DNA from: CAIUPE01 sp046091665
GTDB lineage: Bacteria > Pseudomonadota > Alphaproteobacteria > Rhizobiales > Beijerinckiaceae
Assembly: GCA_046091665.1 (NCBI GenBank)
Contig: JBJTCD010000058.1
Location: 1 to 30,445 of the forward strand
Length of the DNA stretch: 30,445 bases
Reading direction: 5' to 3'
A program made the translations under genes and the position numbers. The notes beneath the pieces were generated by a model, which was given only the letters and a program-made list of their open reading frames with translations, did not search any database and had not been told where the DNA came from. Shown here one piece after another: positions 23,804 to 30,445 of this stretch (position 1 is the first letter of the stretch; every line of letters begins with the position of its first letter).

Positions 23804-24577
23804 ATGTCACATACAAAACTAAGACAAGGCATCATTGATACATGTCTTGAAATGAATCATTCCGGTCTCAATCAAGGCACCTCGGGCAATGTTTCGCATC
23901 GCATTCCGGATGGCATGTTGATCACGCCGACAAGTCTTCCTTATGCGCAAATGAAGCCTGCTGATATTGTCGCGATGGATTTTGATGGCACCTATAGTGG
24001 CCGCCGACTGCCTTCGTCTGAATGGCGTTTTCATCGCGATATTTTAAAGAACCGTACTGATGTAAATGTCGTTCTCCATACGCATTCGGTTTATTGCACA
24101 ACGCTTGCAACGCATGAACTTGGTATTCCCAGCTTTCATTATATGGTGGCTGTTGCCGGCGGGACGGATATTCGCTGTTCGGATTATGCCTGTTTTGGCA
24201 CACAAGAACTTTCTGACACGGCGCTGAAAGCGCTTGAAGGCCGTACTGCCTGTCTCCTCGGTCATCATGGTTTGATTGTTCTCGCCGATACTTTTGAAAA
24301 AGCTTTGTGGCGTGCTCATGAAGTGGAAACGCTTGCAAAAATGTATGTTCATGCTTTGGCGATTGGCGAGCCACCGCGTTTGAGTGATGCCGAGATGGCG
24401 CAGGTGATCGAGCAGATGCGCCGAATGAGTTATGGGCAAACACCGGATCTCGATTCGGTGGCGGATCGTCCCCATGCGGCGAAAGCCAGAATCGCCGCAT
24501 CATCAAAGCGTGACGCAAAGGCAACCATGCGCGCAAAAGCGAAAACCAAAGCACACTCAAAAGCAAAAAAGCGGTGA
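23804..24577 (+). CDS. class II aldolase/adducin-family protein (FucA-like) with lysine-rich tail
   Basis: A 257-residue zinc-dependent aldolase of the FucA/RhaD/AraD class, expected to split a ketose phosphate into dihydroxyacetone phosphate (or glycolaldehyde phosphate) and an aldehyde. Catalytic Glu lies in PSSEWRFH, zinc ligands in VVLHTHSVY (HxH) and LLGHHGLIV. The N-terminal phosphate site GTSGNVSHR is present. ATG 23804 is supported by AAGGGAGA 5-12 nt upstream. The core ends near residue 215; an added tail of about 35 residues is rich in Lys, Ala and Arg (for example KTKAHSKAKKR). With the upstream kinase it likely completes a fuculose-type cleavage. A second family member, OtnC, lies at 29777-30415. 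Confidence 0.87.
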   Translation: MSHTKLRQGIIDTCLEMNHSGLNQGTSGNVSHRIPDGMLITPTSLPYAQMKPADIVAMDFDGTYSGRRLPSSEWRFHRDILKNRTDVNVVLHTHSVYCTTLATHELGIPSFHYMVAVAGGTDIRCSDYACFGTQELSDTALKALEGRTACLLGHHGLIVLADTFEKALWRAHEVETLAKMYVHALAIGEPPRLSDAEMAQVIEQMRRMSYGQTPDLDSVADRPHAAKARIAASSKRDAKATMRAKAKTKAHSKAKKR

Positions 24578-24678
24578 TAATGGAATTGAAATTTTTAGAT
24601 CATCCTGTGAGGTAAATCTCATAAGATGACGCAAAAGCGTTCAGGTAAAAAAAAGATAACAGTCGAAGGGAGATCATC

Positions 24679-25716
24679 ATGGACATTCGATCATTCAAAG
24701 CACGAAACGGTTCTGTGCTTCCGTTTTCAGTGATCGGCTTTGGCACGGCGCCGCTCGGTGATCTTTTTGAGTTGCTCGATGAGAAAAACTGTATCTCAAC
24801 CATTCAGGAAGCCTATGCGGGTGGTGTGACGATCTATGATACGTCGCCGCATTACGGCAATGGTCTTTCTGAAGTGCGTTTGGGTACGGGGTTGCGCCGT
24901 GCGGATCGCAACAAGGTCTTGATCTCAACTAAGATCGGCCGCGTCATGGAAACATTGCCAAACCCGAATGCACCCCGTGATGAAACAATCTCGCCCGGGT
25001 TTCTGGGTTATTTTCCGCACCAACCGCGCTTTGATTATTCTTATGACGGAACCATGCGTTCGATAGAGCAATCCTTGTTGCGCATGGGCCTTGACCGGCT
25101 AGACATTGTTTTGATCCATGATTGCGATATTTGGACTCATGGTGCAGATAAAGCACCAATCCGTTTCAAGGAAGCGATGGATGGTGCCTATCGCGCGCTT
25201 GATAAATTGCGCAATGAAAAAGTCATCTCCGCCATCGGTGTTGGGGTGAATGAATCGCCAACAGCGACTAAATTCGCCAAAGCCGGTGATTTTGATGTGA
25301 CCATGTTGGCAGGCCGTTACTCACTGCTGGTACAAAATGCGTTAGATGAATTTCTCCCGCTCGCACATGAAAAGAAAATGGGCATCATGCTTGCGGGTGT
25401 GTTCAATTCCGGAATTCTCGCAACCGGCGCTGTCCCGGGGGCTCGCTATGATTATGCGCCTGCTTCGCCGGAAATCATGGAGCGTGTGAGAAAGATTGAA
25501 GCCGTATGTAAAGCGCATGGTGTCTCGATCCGTCGTGCGGCGTTGCAATTCTCGATGAGCCATCCCGCTGTTGTCTCGGTCGTGTTGGGCGGTGTTAATC
25601 CGCAAGAAGTGCGTGACAATATTGTTGAAGGCAGTGAAAATGTTCCCGTCGGGCTTTGGGCGGATTTGAAAGCGGAAGGATTGCTCAATCCGGCCGCCCC
25701 CACACCGAGCGCTTGA
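24679..25716 (+). CDS. aldo/keto reductase (L-fucose/D-threo-aldose 1-dehydrogenase-like)
   Basis: A 345-residue (alpha/beta)8 NAD(P)-dependent oxidoreductase. The catalytic tetrad can be placed: Asp and Tyr in IYDTSPHYGNGLSE (about residues 52-65), Lys in LISTKIGR, and His in VLIHDCD. The GFLGYFPHQPRFDYSYDGTM segment is typical of the D-threo-aldose 1-dehydrogenase (L-fucose or galactose dehydrogenase) branch, which oxidises the aldose to the 1,5-lactone. AAGGGAGATC lies just upstream of ATG 24679. It comes 101 nt after the aldolase and 1 nt before the SDR gene. No sugar-acid dehydratase is present in the window, so the follow-on oxidative route would need genes elsewhere, or the enzyme serves aldehyde turnover. 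Confidence 0.87.
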   Translation: MDIRSFKARNGSVLPFSVIGFGTAPLGDLFELLDEKNCISTIQEAYAGGVTIYDTSPHYGNGLSEVRLGTGLRRADRNKVLISTKIGRVMETLPNPNAPRDETISPGFLGYFPHQPRFDYSYDGTMRSIEQSLLRMGLDRLDIVLIHDCDIWTHGADKAPIRFKEAMDGAYRALDKLRNEKVISAIGVGVNESPTATKFAKAGDFDVTMLAGRYSLLVQNALDEFLPLAHEKKMGIMLAGVFNSGILATGAVPGARYDYAPASPEIMERVRKIEAVCKAHGVSIRRAALQFSMSHPAVVSVVLGGVNPQEVRDNIVEGSENVPVGLWADLKAEGLLNPAAPTPSA

Positions 25717-25717
25717 G

Positions 25718-26500
25718 ATGACAAAGAGTTTCGATCCGCAGAGTGATTTTTCGCTGCGCGGAAAAACAGCAATCGTCACGGGTGGCGGCAAGGGCATTGG
25801 CCAAGGTGTGGCGATCGGACTCGCACGCTCCGGCGCTGATATTCATATTCTTGATAAGGATATCGCAGCGGCGGAAGTCACTGTGAAGCATTTGAAAGAT
25901 GAAGGCCATCACGCGACCGCCCATCACGTTGATGTGACTGATGAGTCCGCGATTGATCAGGTGATGGCAAAGATCGCCGCTGAGACTTCGATTGATTGTC
26001 TCGTAAACAATGCGGGGCTTGCCATCCGCAAGGCGTCAGTCGATTTGCCTTTAGCGGAGTGGGATGCGGTTTTACGTGTCAATCTTACGGGTGTATTTCT
26101 CTGCGCGCGCAGTGCCGCGCGGCATATGATCCCCCAACGATCCGGCGCGATTGTGAATTTGGCCTCGATCATGGGCCTCTCAGGTGGCGGGCTCTATCCG
26201 AATATTTCTTATCAATCGACCAAGGGTGCTGTCGTGAATCTCACACGCGCATTGGCTGTTGAATGGGCCCCGCATAATATTCGTGTGAATGCGGTTGCGC
26301 CAACCTGGGTGCGTACGGATTTCATCAAGCCGTTGACTGACAATCCGCAACTCGTTGAGAAGATGAATGCAATGACGCCGCTTGGCCGGATTGCCGAGAT
26401 TGAGGATGTGGTTGGCGGAATCATTTTTTTATTGAGTCCGGCCGCCCGCATGATCACAGGCCATACGCTCGCTATTGATGGCGGTTTTCTCGCGCAATAG
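25718..26500 (+). CDS. short-chain dehydrogenase/reductase
   Basis: A 260-residue classical SDR. The cofactor loop TGGGKGIGQG is near residue 21, NNAG near 90, the catalytic Ser in NLASIMG, and the Tyr/Lys pair in SYQSTK. The acidic residue of ILDKD at the end of the second strand favours NAD over NADP. C-terminal TPLGRIAE and TGHTLAIDGGF are family typical. The ATG follows the aldo/keto reductase stop by one base, so the two are co-translated. It probably oxidises a sugar, polyol or a product of the aldolase reaction. Sorbose, gluconate, L-rhamnose and L-fucose dehydrogenases all fall in this group, so the substrate stays open. Confidence 0.9.
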   Translation: MTKSFDPQSDFSLRGKTAIVTGGGKGIGQGVAIGLARSGADIHILDKDIAAAEVTVKHLKDEGHHATAHHVDVTDESAIDQVMAKIAAETSIDCLVNNAGLAIRKASVDLPLAEWDAVLRVNLTGVFLCARSAARHMIPQRSGAIVNLASIMGLSGGGLYPNISYQSTKGAVVNLTRALAVEWAPHNIRVNAVAPTWVRTDFIKPLTDNPQLVEKMNAMTPLGRIAEIEDVVGGIIFLLSPAARMITGHTLAIDGGFLAQ

Positions 26501-26517
26501 AGCGCTTTTGTTTTGTC

Positions 26518-26561
26518 GCATTTTGTTTCGATTAACCGGCTTCAATTTAATCGCAAAATGC
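26518..26561. terminator. two-stem inverted repeat between convergent genes
   Basis: Outer arms GCATTTTG (26518-26525) and CAAAATGC (26554-26561) and inner arms CGATTAA (26529-26535) and TTAATCG (26547-26553) are exact complements, with a 3-nt bulge on the left and an 11-nt loop. It sits between the SDR gene (plus) and otnI (minus), where a bidirectional terminator is expected. It lacks a clean U-tract on either strand, so the role is inferred from position. Confidence 0.6.
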
Positions 26562-26575
26562 TCTGGATCTTGCGA

Positions 26576-27343
26576 TCAAATTTTTGAGAGCCAAGTCAGG
26601 CCATCGATTGTCTTGCCTTGTGGTCGATATTCAAGCCCGACAAAGCCGGAATAATTAAGATGATCAAGATGATGTAACACTTTGGCATCATCAAGCTCAC
26701 CTGTTGTTGGTTCATGGCGGAGGGGTACCGCGGCGATTTGAATATGGCCGATCATCGGCATCAGCTGCTCAAGGCTTTTCATCACATCGCCGTGCAGAAT
26801 TTGACGATGATAAATATCATATTGCAGTTTCAAATTCGGCAAAGCGAGCTCTTTAATCAGCGCTGCGGCAAAATCGAAATTATTCAAAAAATAGCCTGGC
26901 ATATCGCGGCCATTGATCGGCTCAATCACAATATCGAGGCCTTTAAGTGCTGCTCTCTCACAGGCATATTTAATCGATGCGCGATAGGTTTTTTGAGCGT
27001 CAGGATCATGGCGATCTGAAAGCCCGCTCATCACATGAAGACGTTTCACGCCTGTCGCTTCGGCGTAAAGAAGCGCTTTTTCGATGGACGCTTTGAATTC
27101 ATCTTCGCGCCCTTTAAGCGAAGCGATGCCGCGCTCGCCTTTTGCCCAATCGCCCGGTGGGCAATTAAAGAGCGCTTGCGTCAAGTGATGGCTTTGAAGT
27201 CGCTTGGCAATGGCTTCCGGCGCATGCTCGTAAGGAAACAGGAATTCGACCGCATCAAAACCGGCTTCTGCCGCCGCATTAAAGCGATCAAGAAAGTCCC
27301 ATTCATTAAACATCATTGAAAGATTGGCTGCAAAGCGCGGCAT
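26576..27343 (-). CDS. otnI: 2-oxo-tetronate isomerase (hydroxypyruvate isomerase family)
   Basis: A 255-residue TIM-barrel isomerase converting 2-oxo-tetronate to 3-oxo-tetronate in L-threonate and D-erythronate breakdown. The start PRFAANLSMMFNEWDFLDRF is characteristic of the hydroxypyruvate isomerase/OtnI family. Metal and acid residues are in IVIEPINGRDMPGYFL (Glu), LQYDIYHRQ (Asp, His), HIQIAAVPLRHEP and the closing FVGLEYRPQG (Glu). It is the second gene of the minus-strand arm, 15 nt after ltnD, and its partners otnK and otnC are transcribed divergently. Plain hydroxypyruvate isomerase is the alternative name, but the four-gene context favours OtnI. Confidence 0.9.
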   Translation of the reverse strand: MPRFAANLSMMFNEWDFLDRFNAAAEAGFDAVEFLFPYEHAPEAIAKRLQSHHLTQALFNCPPGDWAKGERGIASLKGREDEFKASIEKALLYAEATGVKRLHVMSGLSDRHDPDAQKTYRASIKYACERAALKGLDIVIEPINGRDMPGYFLNNFDFAAALIKELALPNLKLQYDIYHRQILHGDVMKSLEQLMPMIGHIQIAAVPLRHEPTTGELDDAKVLHHLDHLNYSGFVGLEYRPQGKTIDGLTWLSKI

Positions 27344-27358
27344 GATGTTGGTCTCCTC

Positions 27359-28267
27359 TTATTTCGCTGCCGGCAGTTTGACGCCCGCAATATCGGCGAG
27401 AAGCCTTGCAACGGAAGCATCATCATCGCGTTCCATGCCGGCGGCGGCGGTCATCAGAAACATTTGCAAAGCGGCGGCGGACAGAGAAAGCGGAAATTTT
27501 TCACTCCGTCCCATATCGGAAATGATGCCGAGATCTTTGGTAAAAATCGAGACAGCGCTTTTCGGGCTGTAATCGCCATCAAGAATATGTGGCACCCGAT
27601 TCTCAAACATCCATGAATTACCGGCTGACGCCGTGATCACTTCAAACACTTTACGAAGATCAAGCCCGAGTTTTGCGGCAAAGCTCATCGCTTCACAGGC
27701 GGCAGCAATATGAACGCCTGCAAGCAATTGATTGATCATTTTAAACGAGGCGCCGATTCCAATCTCTGATCCCAATTCATAAATTTTCGCCGCCATCGCT
27801 TCAAGTGCCGGACGTGCGCGTGTAAATGCATCTTCAGTGCCTGAAGCCATAATCGTCATCTGACCACTCGCAGCTTTTGCAGGTCCGCCGCTGATGGGCG
27901 CATCAAGATAGAAACGGCCTGTTTCATGTACAAGCGCGCCAATGGCACGGGCTTCGTCGGGTGCCATTGTGGCGCATGAAATTACAACACCATTCTTCTT
28001 CATCGAATGAACGGCGCCTTCAGCACCCAATAAAACGTCACGTGTTTGTTTGGCATTCACAACGGCACATACAAGAATATCACAATCACGCGCGGCTTCA
28101 CGGTGATCAGATACGCCTTTACCGACATCGCTGATTGCCGCGACAGCTTTTGGATTAACGTCATAGGCCTTGAGCGTGAGGCCCGCGCGCGCGAGTGAGC
28201 GTGCCATGCCCATTCCCATGGAGCCCAATCCGATCACACCCACGCTGAGTTTTGCCGCATCGCTCAT
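27359..28267 (-). CDS. ltnD: L-threonate dehydrogenase (beta-hydroxyacid dehydrogenase family)
   Basis: A 302-residue NAD(P)-dependent enzyme that oxidises L-threonate to 2-oxo-tetronate. The Rossmann loop VIGLGSMGMGMARSLARAG is near residue 10, the substrate motif DAPISGGPAKAASG near 125, and the catalytic lysine in FKMINQLLAGVH near 175. ATG 28267 is chosen because GGGGGAA precedes it by a few bases and the Rossmann start follows directly; longer in-frame starts add an unrelated N-terminus. This 6-phosphogluconate-dehydrogenase-like family distinguishes LtnD from the epimerase-like DenD of D-erythronate clusters. Next to otnI, otnK and otnC, the L-threonate assignment is strong; tartronate semialdehyde reductase is the main alternative by sequence alone. 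Confidence 0.87.
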   Translation of the reverse strand: MSDAAKLSVGVIGLGSMGMGMARSLARAGLTLKAYDVNPKAVAAISDVGKGVSDHREAARDCDILVCAVVNAKQTRDVLLGAEGAVHSMKKNGVVISCATMAPDEARAIGALVHETGRFYLDAPISGGPAKAASGQMTIMASGTEDAFTRARPALEAMAAKIYELGSEIGIGASFKMINQLLAGVHIAAACEAMSFAAKLGLDLRKVFEVITASAGNSWMFENRVPHILDGDYSPKSAVSIFTKDLGIISDMGRSEKFPLSLSAAALQMFLMTAAAGMERDDDASVARLLADIAGVKLPAAK

Positions 28268-28511
28268 CTTGTTCCCCCAATCCCTTCGGCACGCCATTTG
28301 CGGCTTTGCTGCTATGGTGAGAGCTTCCCACAGAGGGGAGGGCAGGGTCCAGTTCCGAAGATGCGATTCCCCCATGCAAAAGAAAGACAGGACCAGATAA
28401 TTTTGGACGGTGTTTTCGTGACTAAGGGTCTTAAGTTGACAGGAATGGGAGCGGTGCCTACCGATTGAGCATAAGATGATCCGACAAAGCCGGATGATAA
28501 GGGGTGAAGGG
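28268..28511. promoter_or_regulatory. divergent promoter region of the threonate genes
   Basis: 244 bases separate ltnD (minus) from otnK (plus). An inverted repeat ATCCG (28479-28483) / CGGAT (28491-28495) with a 7-nt spacer lies just before the otnK ribosome site AAGGGG and is a candidate operator. A TTGACA at 28436-28441 could be a -35 box, but no good -10 box lies 16-18 bp on. TTCCCCCA occurs twice (28272-28279, 28367-28374); the first is the ltnD ribosome site on the minus strand. Confidence 0.5.
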
Positions 28512-29780
28512 ATGATTCTGGGTTGCATCGCCGATGATTTAACGGGCGCCACCGACCTCGCTTTGATGCTTTCGCGAGAGGGGTTGAGAACGCTTCAATC
28601 AACGGGCGTGCCGCATCACTCCATCGATCTGAGTTCGATAGATGCGGTGGTCATCGCCTTGAAATCGAGAACCATTCCCGTTGATGATGCGATTACTTTA
28701 TCTCTTGCAGCGTGCGATTGGTTAGAGGTCCATGGCGCGAAGCATTTTCTCTTCAAATATTGTTCAACTTTTGATTCAACTGATCAAGGCAATATCGGTC
28801 CTGTTGCAGACGCGCTTCTTGATCATCTGAAAAGTGATTTCACGCTTGCTTGCCCGGCCTTCCCGGCAACGGGTCGATCAATTTATATGGGGCAACTTTT
28901 TGTGAATGGTGTTCCACTCGCTGAAAGCCCGATGCGCGATCATCCTCTAACGCCTATGCGCGATAGCGATCTGCGTCGCGTCCTGCAAAAACAATCAAAA
29001 TCAAAAATCGGTCATGTCGCTTTTGCCGATGTCAATCAAGGGGCGGAAGCAATCGCTTCGGCCTTCGAACGAGAGAAACAATCAGGCCATCGCATGGTGA
29101 TTGTCGATGCGATCACGAATGATCATTTGCGCGAGATTGGTTGTGCAGCGGCTTCCCTTCCGCTAATCACAGGAGGGTCCGGCATCGCCATCGGTTTGCC
29201 GAAAGCCTATCTTGATAGGGGGTTGATCAAAACGCTCCATCCGCCTTCCGCGCGTTTAGATGCGCCTCAAGGACGTCGTGTCATTCTTGCAGGCTCTTGT
29301 TCGGTTGCGACACGCGGACAAATCTCACAGGCAATAGAAAAGAACTTGCCGCATTTTCGTGTCGATCCTTTTGCGATTGCTGATGGTTCCTGCACAATTG
29401 AAGCCATCATGAAATGGGTGATGTCATTGCCGGGTGATGCGCTGCCATTGATCTATTCGAGTGATGATCCTGACCATGTTGCGAAAGTGCAGGCGCAATT
29501 AGGACGAGAAAAATCGGGTGCCCTCGTCGAGCATATCATGGCCGATCTCGCGCGCGCGCTTGTTGGTGCAGGTTTTACGCGGATGATCGTTGCAGGTGGC
29601 GAAACTTCCGGTGCGGTTGTTGAAGCGCTTGGTGTGGGGCTTTTGGAAATTGGCCCCGAAATCGATCCCGGTGTGCCGTGGACAAAAAGTCGTTCGGGTC
29701 CTGGAGTTGTGCTCGCTTTAAAATCGGGAAATTTTGGCGCACCGGATTTTTTTACAAAAGCGTGGGATCGTTTGTCATGA
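28512..29780 (+). CDS. otnK: 3-oxo-tetronate 4-kinase (four-carbon acid sugar kinase)
   Basis: A 422-residue kinase of the four-carbon acid sugar kinase (former DUF1537) family, phosphorylating 3-oxo-tetronate with ATP. The family hallmark CIADDLTGATDLALML opens the protein, FKYCSTFDSTDQGNIGPVA is the second conserved N-terminal block, and the C-terminal nucleotide-binding domain has LAGSCSVATRGQI, VAGGETSGAVVEAL and SGPGVVLALKSGNFG. Length matches (about 420). ATG 28512 has AAGGGG 7 nt upstream. Its stop overlaps the otnC start (ATGA). With ltnD and otnI on the other arm, the tetronate pathway is complete. Confidence 0.94.
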   Translation: MILGCIADDLTGATDLALMLSREGLRTLQSTGVPHHSIDLSSIDAVVIALKSRTIPVDDAITLSLAACDWLEVHGAKHFLFKYCSTFDSTDQGNIGPVADALLDHLKSDFTLACPAFPATGRSIYMGQLFVNGVPLAESPMRDHPLTPMRDSDLRRVLQKQSKSKIGHVAFADVNQGAEAIASAFEREKQSGHRMVIVDAITNDHLREIGCAAASLPLITGGSGIAIGLPKAYLDRGLIKTLHPPSARLDAPQGRRVILAGSCSVATRGQISQAIEKNLPHFRVDPFAIADGSCTIEAIMKWVMSLPGDALPLIYSSDDPDHVAKVQAQLGREKSGALVEHIMADLARALVGAGFTRMIVAGGETSGAVVEALGVGLLEIGPEIDPGVPWTKSRSGPGVVLALKSGNFGAPDFFTKAWDRLS

Positions 29781-30415
29781 CGGCGATCACTCGTCTTCGT
29801 GAGAAACTTTGCGCGTGCGGTCATTCGCTGTTCGCGCGCGGGCTTACTTTTGGAACCTCTGGCAATCTCTCTGTGCGTTTGCCTGACGGCGGATGGCTGA
29901 TGACACCCACAAACATATCGCTTGGCGATCTTGATCCCGCACGTCTTTCACATCTTGATGGGAATGGTCGTGTGGTCTCAGGTGACGCGCCGACGAAAGA
30001 AGCCTTTCTTCATCTCTCCATGTATCGCAAACGCCCACAATGCGAAGCGGTCGTGCATTTGCATTCAACCCATGCGGTGGCGGTGTCTTGTTTATGCGGC
30101 CTTGATGCAAGTGATTGTTTGCCGCCTTTGACGGCTTATTATGTCATGCGTATTGGACGCCTTCCGCTCATTCGATATTTTCCACCGGGCGATCAAGCGC
30201 TTGCACAAGAGGTTGAAGCTGTGGCGACAACGCATCATGCGGTTCTTCTCGCCAATCATGGTCCTGTGGTTTCGGGCACGTCACTCGATGCGGCAATGTC
30301 GGCAACTGAAGAGCTTGAAGAAACGGCGAAGCTTTTTCTGTTACTGCGCGGTGAGAAGACAAGCCCTCTCACCACCGCGCAAGTTGAAGAGTTACGTCAA
30401 AGATTTCCGAGTTAA
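29777..30415 (+). CDS. otnC: 3-oxo-tetronate 4-phosphate decarboxylase (class II aldolase fold)
   Basis: A 212-residue zinc enzyme of the aldolase class II fold that decarboxylates 3-oxo-tetronate 4-phosphate to dihydroxyacetone phosphate. The phosphate site GTSGNLSVR is near residue 29, the Glu in TKEAFLH, the zinc ligands in VVHLHSTHA (HxH) and LLANHGPVV (His). The PTKEAFLHLSMY segment and length are typical of OtnC rather than FucA. ATG 29777 overlaps the otnK stop, so the two are translationally coupled. The last 30 bases of the window after the stop contain nothing recognisable. Confidence 0.92.
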   Translation: MTAITRLREKLCACGHSLFARGLTFGTSGNLSVRLPDGGWLMTPTNISLGDLDPARLSHLDGNGRVVSGDAPTKEAFLHLSMYRKRPQCEAVVHLHSTHAVAVSCLCGLDASDCLPPLTAYYVMRIGRLPLIRYFPPGDQALAQEVEAVATTHHAVLLANHGPVVSGTSLDAAMSATEELEETAKLFLLLRGEKTSPLTTAQVEELRQRFPS

Positions 30416-30445
30416 GCCTTTTTACAAATAGCGCACCAAGCGTAA

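Noticed and set aside
26501..26509. AGCGCTTTT as another LacI-type operator
   Set aside because: It lies directly after a stop codon between convergent genes, where no promoter is expected, and only six bases are palindromic.
28436..28464. TTGACA as a promoter -35 box for otnK
   Set aside because: The hexamer is perfect, but the sequence 16-18 bp downstream (around TACCGA) is a poor -10 box, so it is only mentioned within the intergenic entry.

Overview
The window is a 30.4 kb carbohydrate-catabolism island, probably from an alphaproteobacterium (Hyphomicrobiales-like gene content, moderate GC; this placement is an inference, as there is no rRNA or other phylogenetic marker). It holds 29 protein-coding genes, one of them cut by the left edge. 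I found no tRNA, rRNA, CRISPR array, insertion sequence or phage gene. No gene encodes a recognisable transcription regulator.

Layout. (1) 2-1856, plus strand: the tail of a GMC oxidoreductase, a cupin-type phosphoglucose isomerase and a PfkB sugar kinase. (2) 4842-1797, minus strand: an operon of FGGY kinase, VOC-fold protein and an orphan CUT1-type ABC permease, whose 3' end overlaps the PfkB gene. (3) 4843-5442: a divergent control region with a LacI-type operator inside a candidate promoter and a leader hairpin. (4) 5443-16540, plus strand: a CUT1 sugar ABC transporter (binding protein, two enlarged permeases, ATPase), followed by a tightly packed set of a second cupin isomerase, a shikimate-dehydrogenase-fold protein, a Gfo/Idh/MocA oxidoreductase, a TIM-barrel epimerase, an alpha/beta hydrolase, a pentulose/hexulose-phosphate 3-epimerase and a ROK kinase. 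(5) 17003-16512, minus strand: a secreted fasciclin-domain protein, followed by about 720 bp of non-coding DNA with several palindromes. (6) 17726-26500, plus strand: a CUT2 (RbsABC/YphDEF-like) sugar transporter, an FGGY kinase, a class II aldolase, an aldo/keto reductase and a short-chain dehydrogenase. (7) 28267-26576 (minus) and 28512-30415 (plus): a divergent four-gene L-threonate pathway (ltnD, otnI, otnK, otnC).

How the genes work together. Module 7 is the only complete pathway I can name: L-threonate to 2-oxo-tetronate (LtnD), to 3-oxo-tetronate (OtnI), to its 4-phosphate (OtnK), to dihydroxyacetone phosphate plus CO2 (OtnC). Module 6 looks like uptake, phosphorylation and retro-aldol cleavage of a deoxy-sugar or pentose, with two added oxidoreductases. 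Module 4 is the least explained: kinase, 3-epimerase and isomerase would feed a rare hexose to glucose-6-phosphate, but the oxidoreductase, TIM-barrel protein, hydrolase and shikimate-dehydrogenase-like protein suggest prior oxidation or cleavage of a glycoside or sugar lactone.

Most notable oddities: the CUT2 ATPase lacks the Walker A lysine in its first domain and has a degenerate second domain; perfect 12-bp hairpins directly follow both binding-protein genes, one of them inside the next gene's start; and the alpha/beta hydrolase appears to lack its catalytic histidine.
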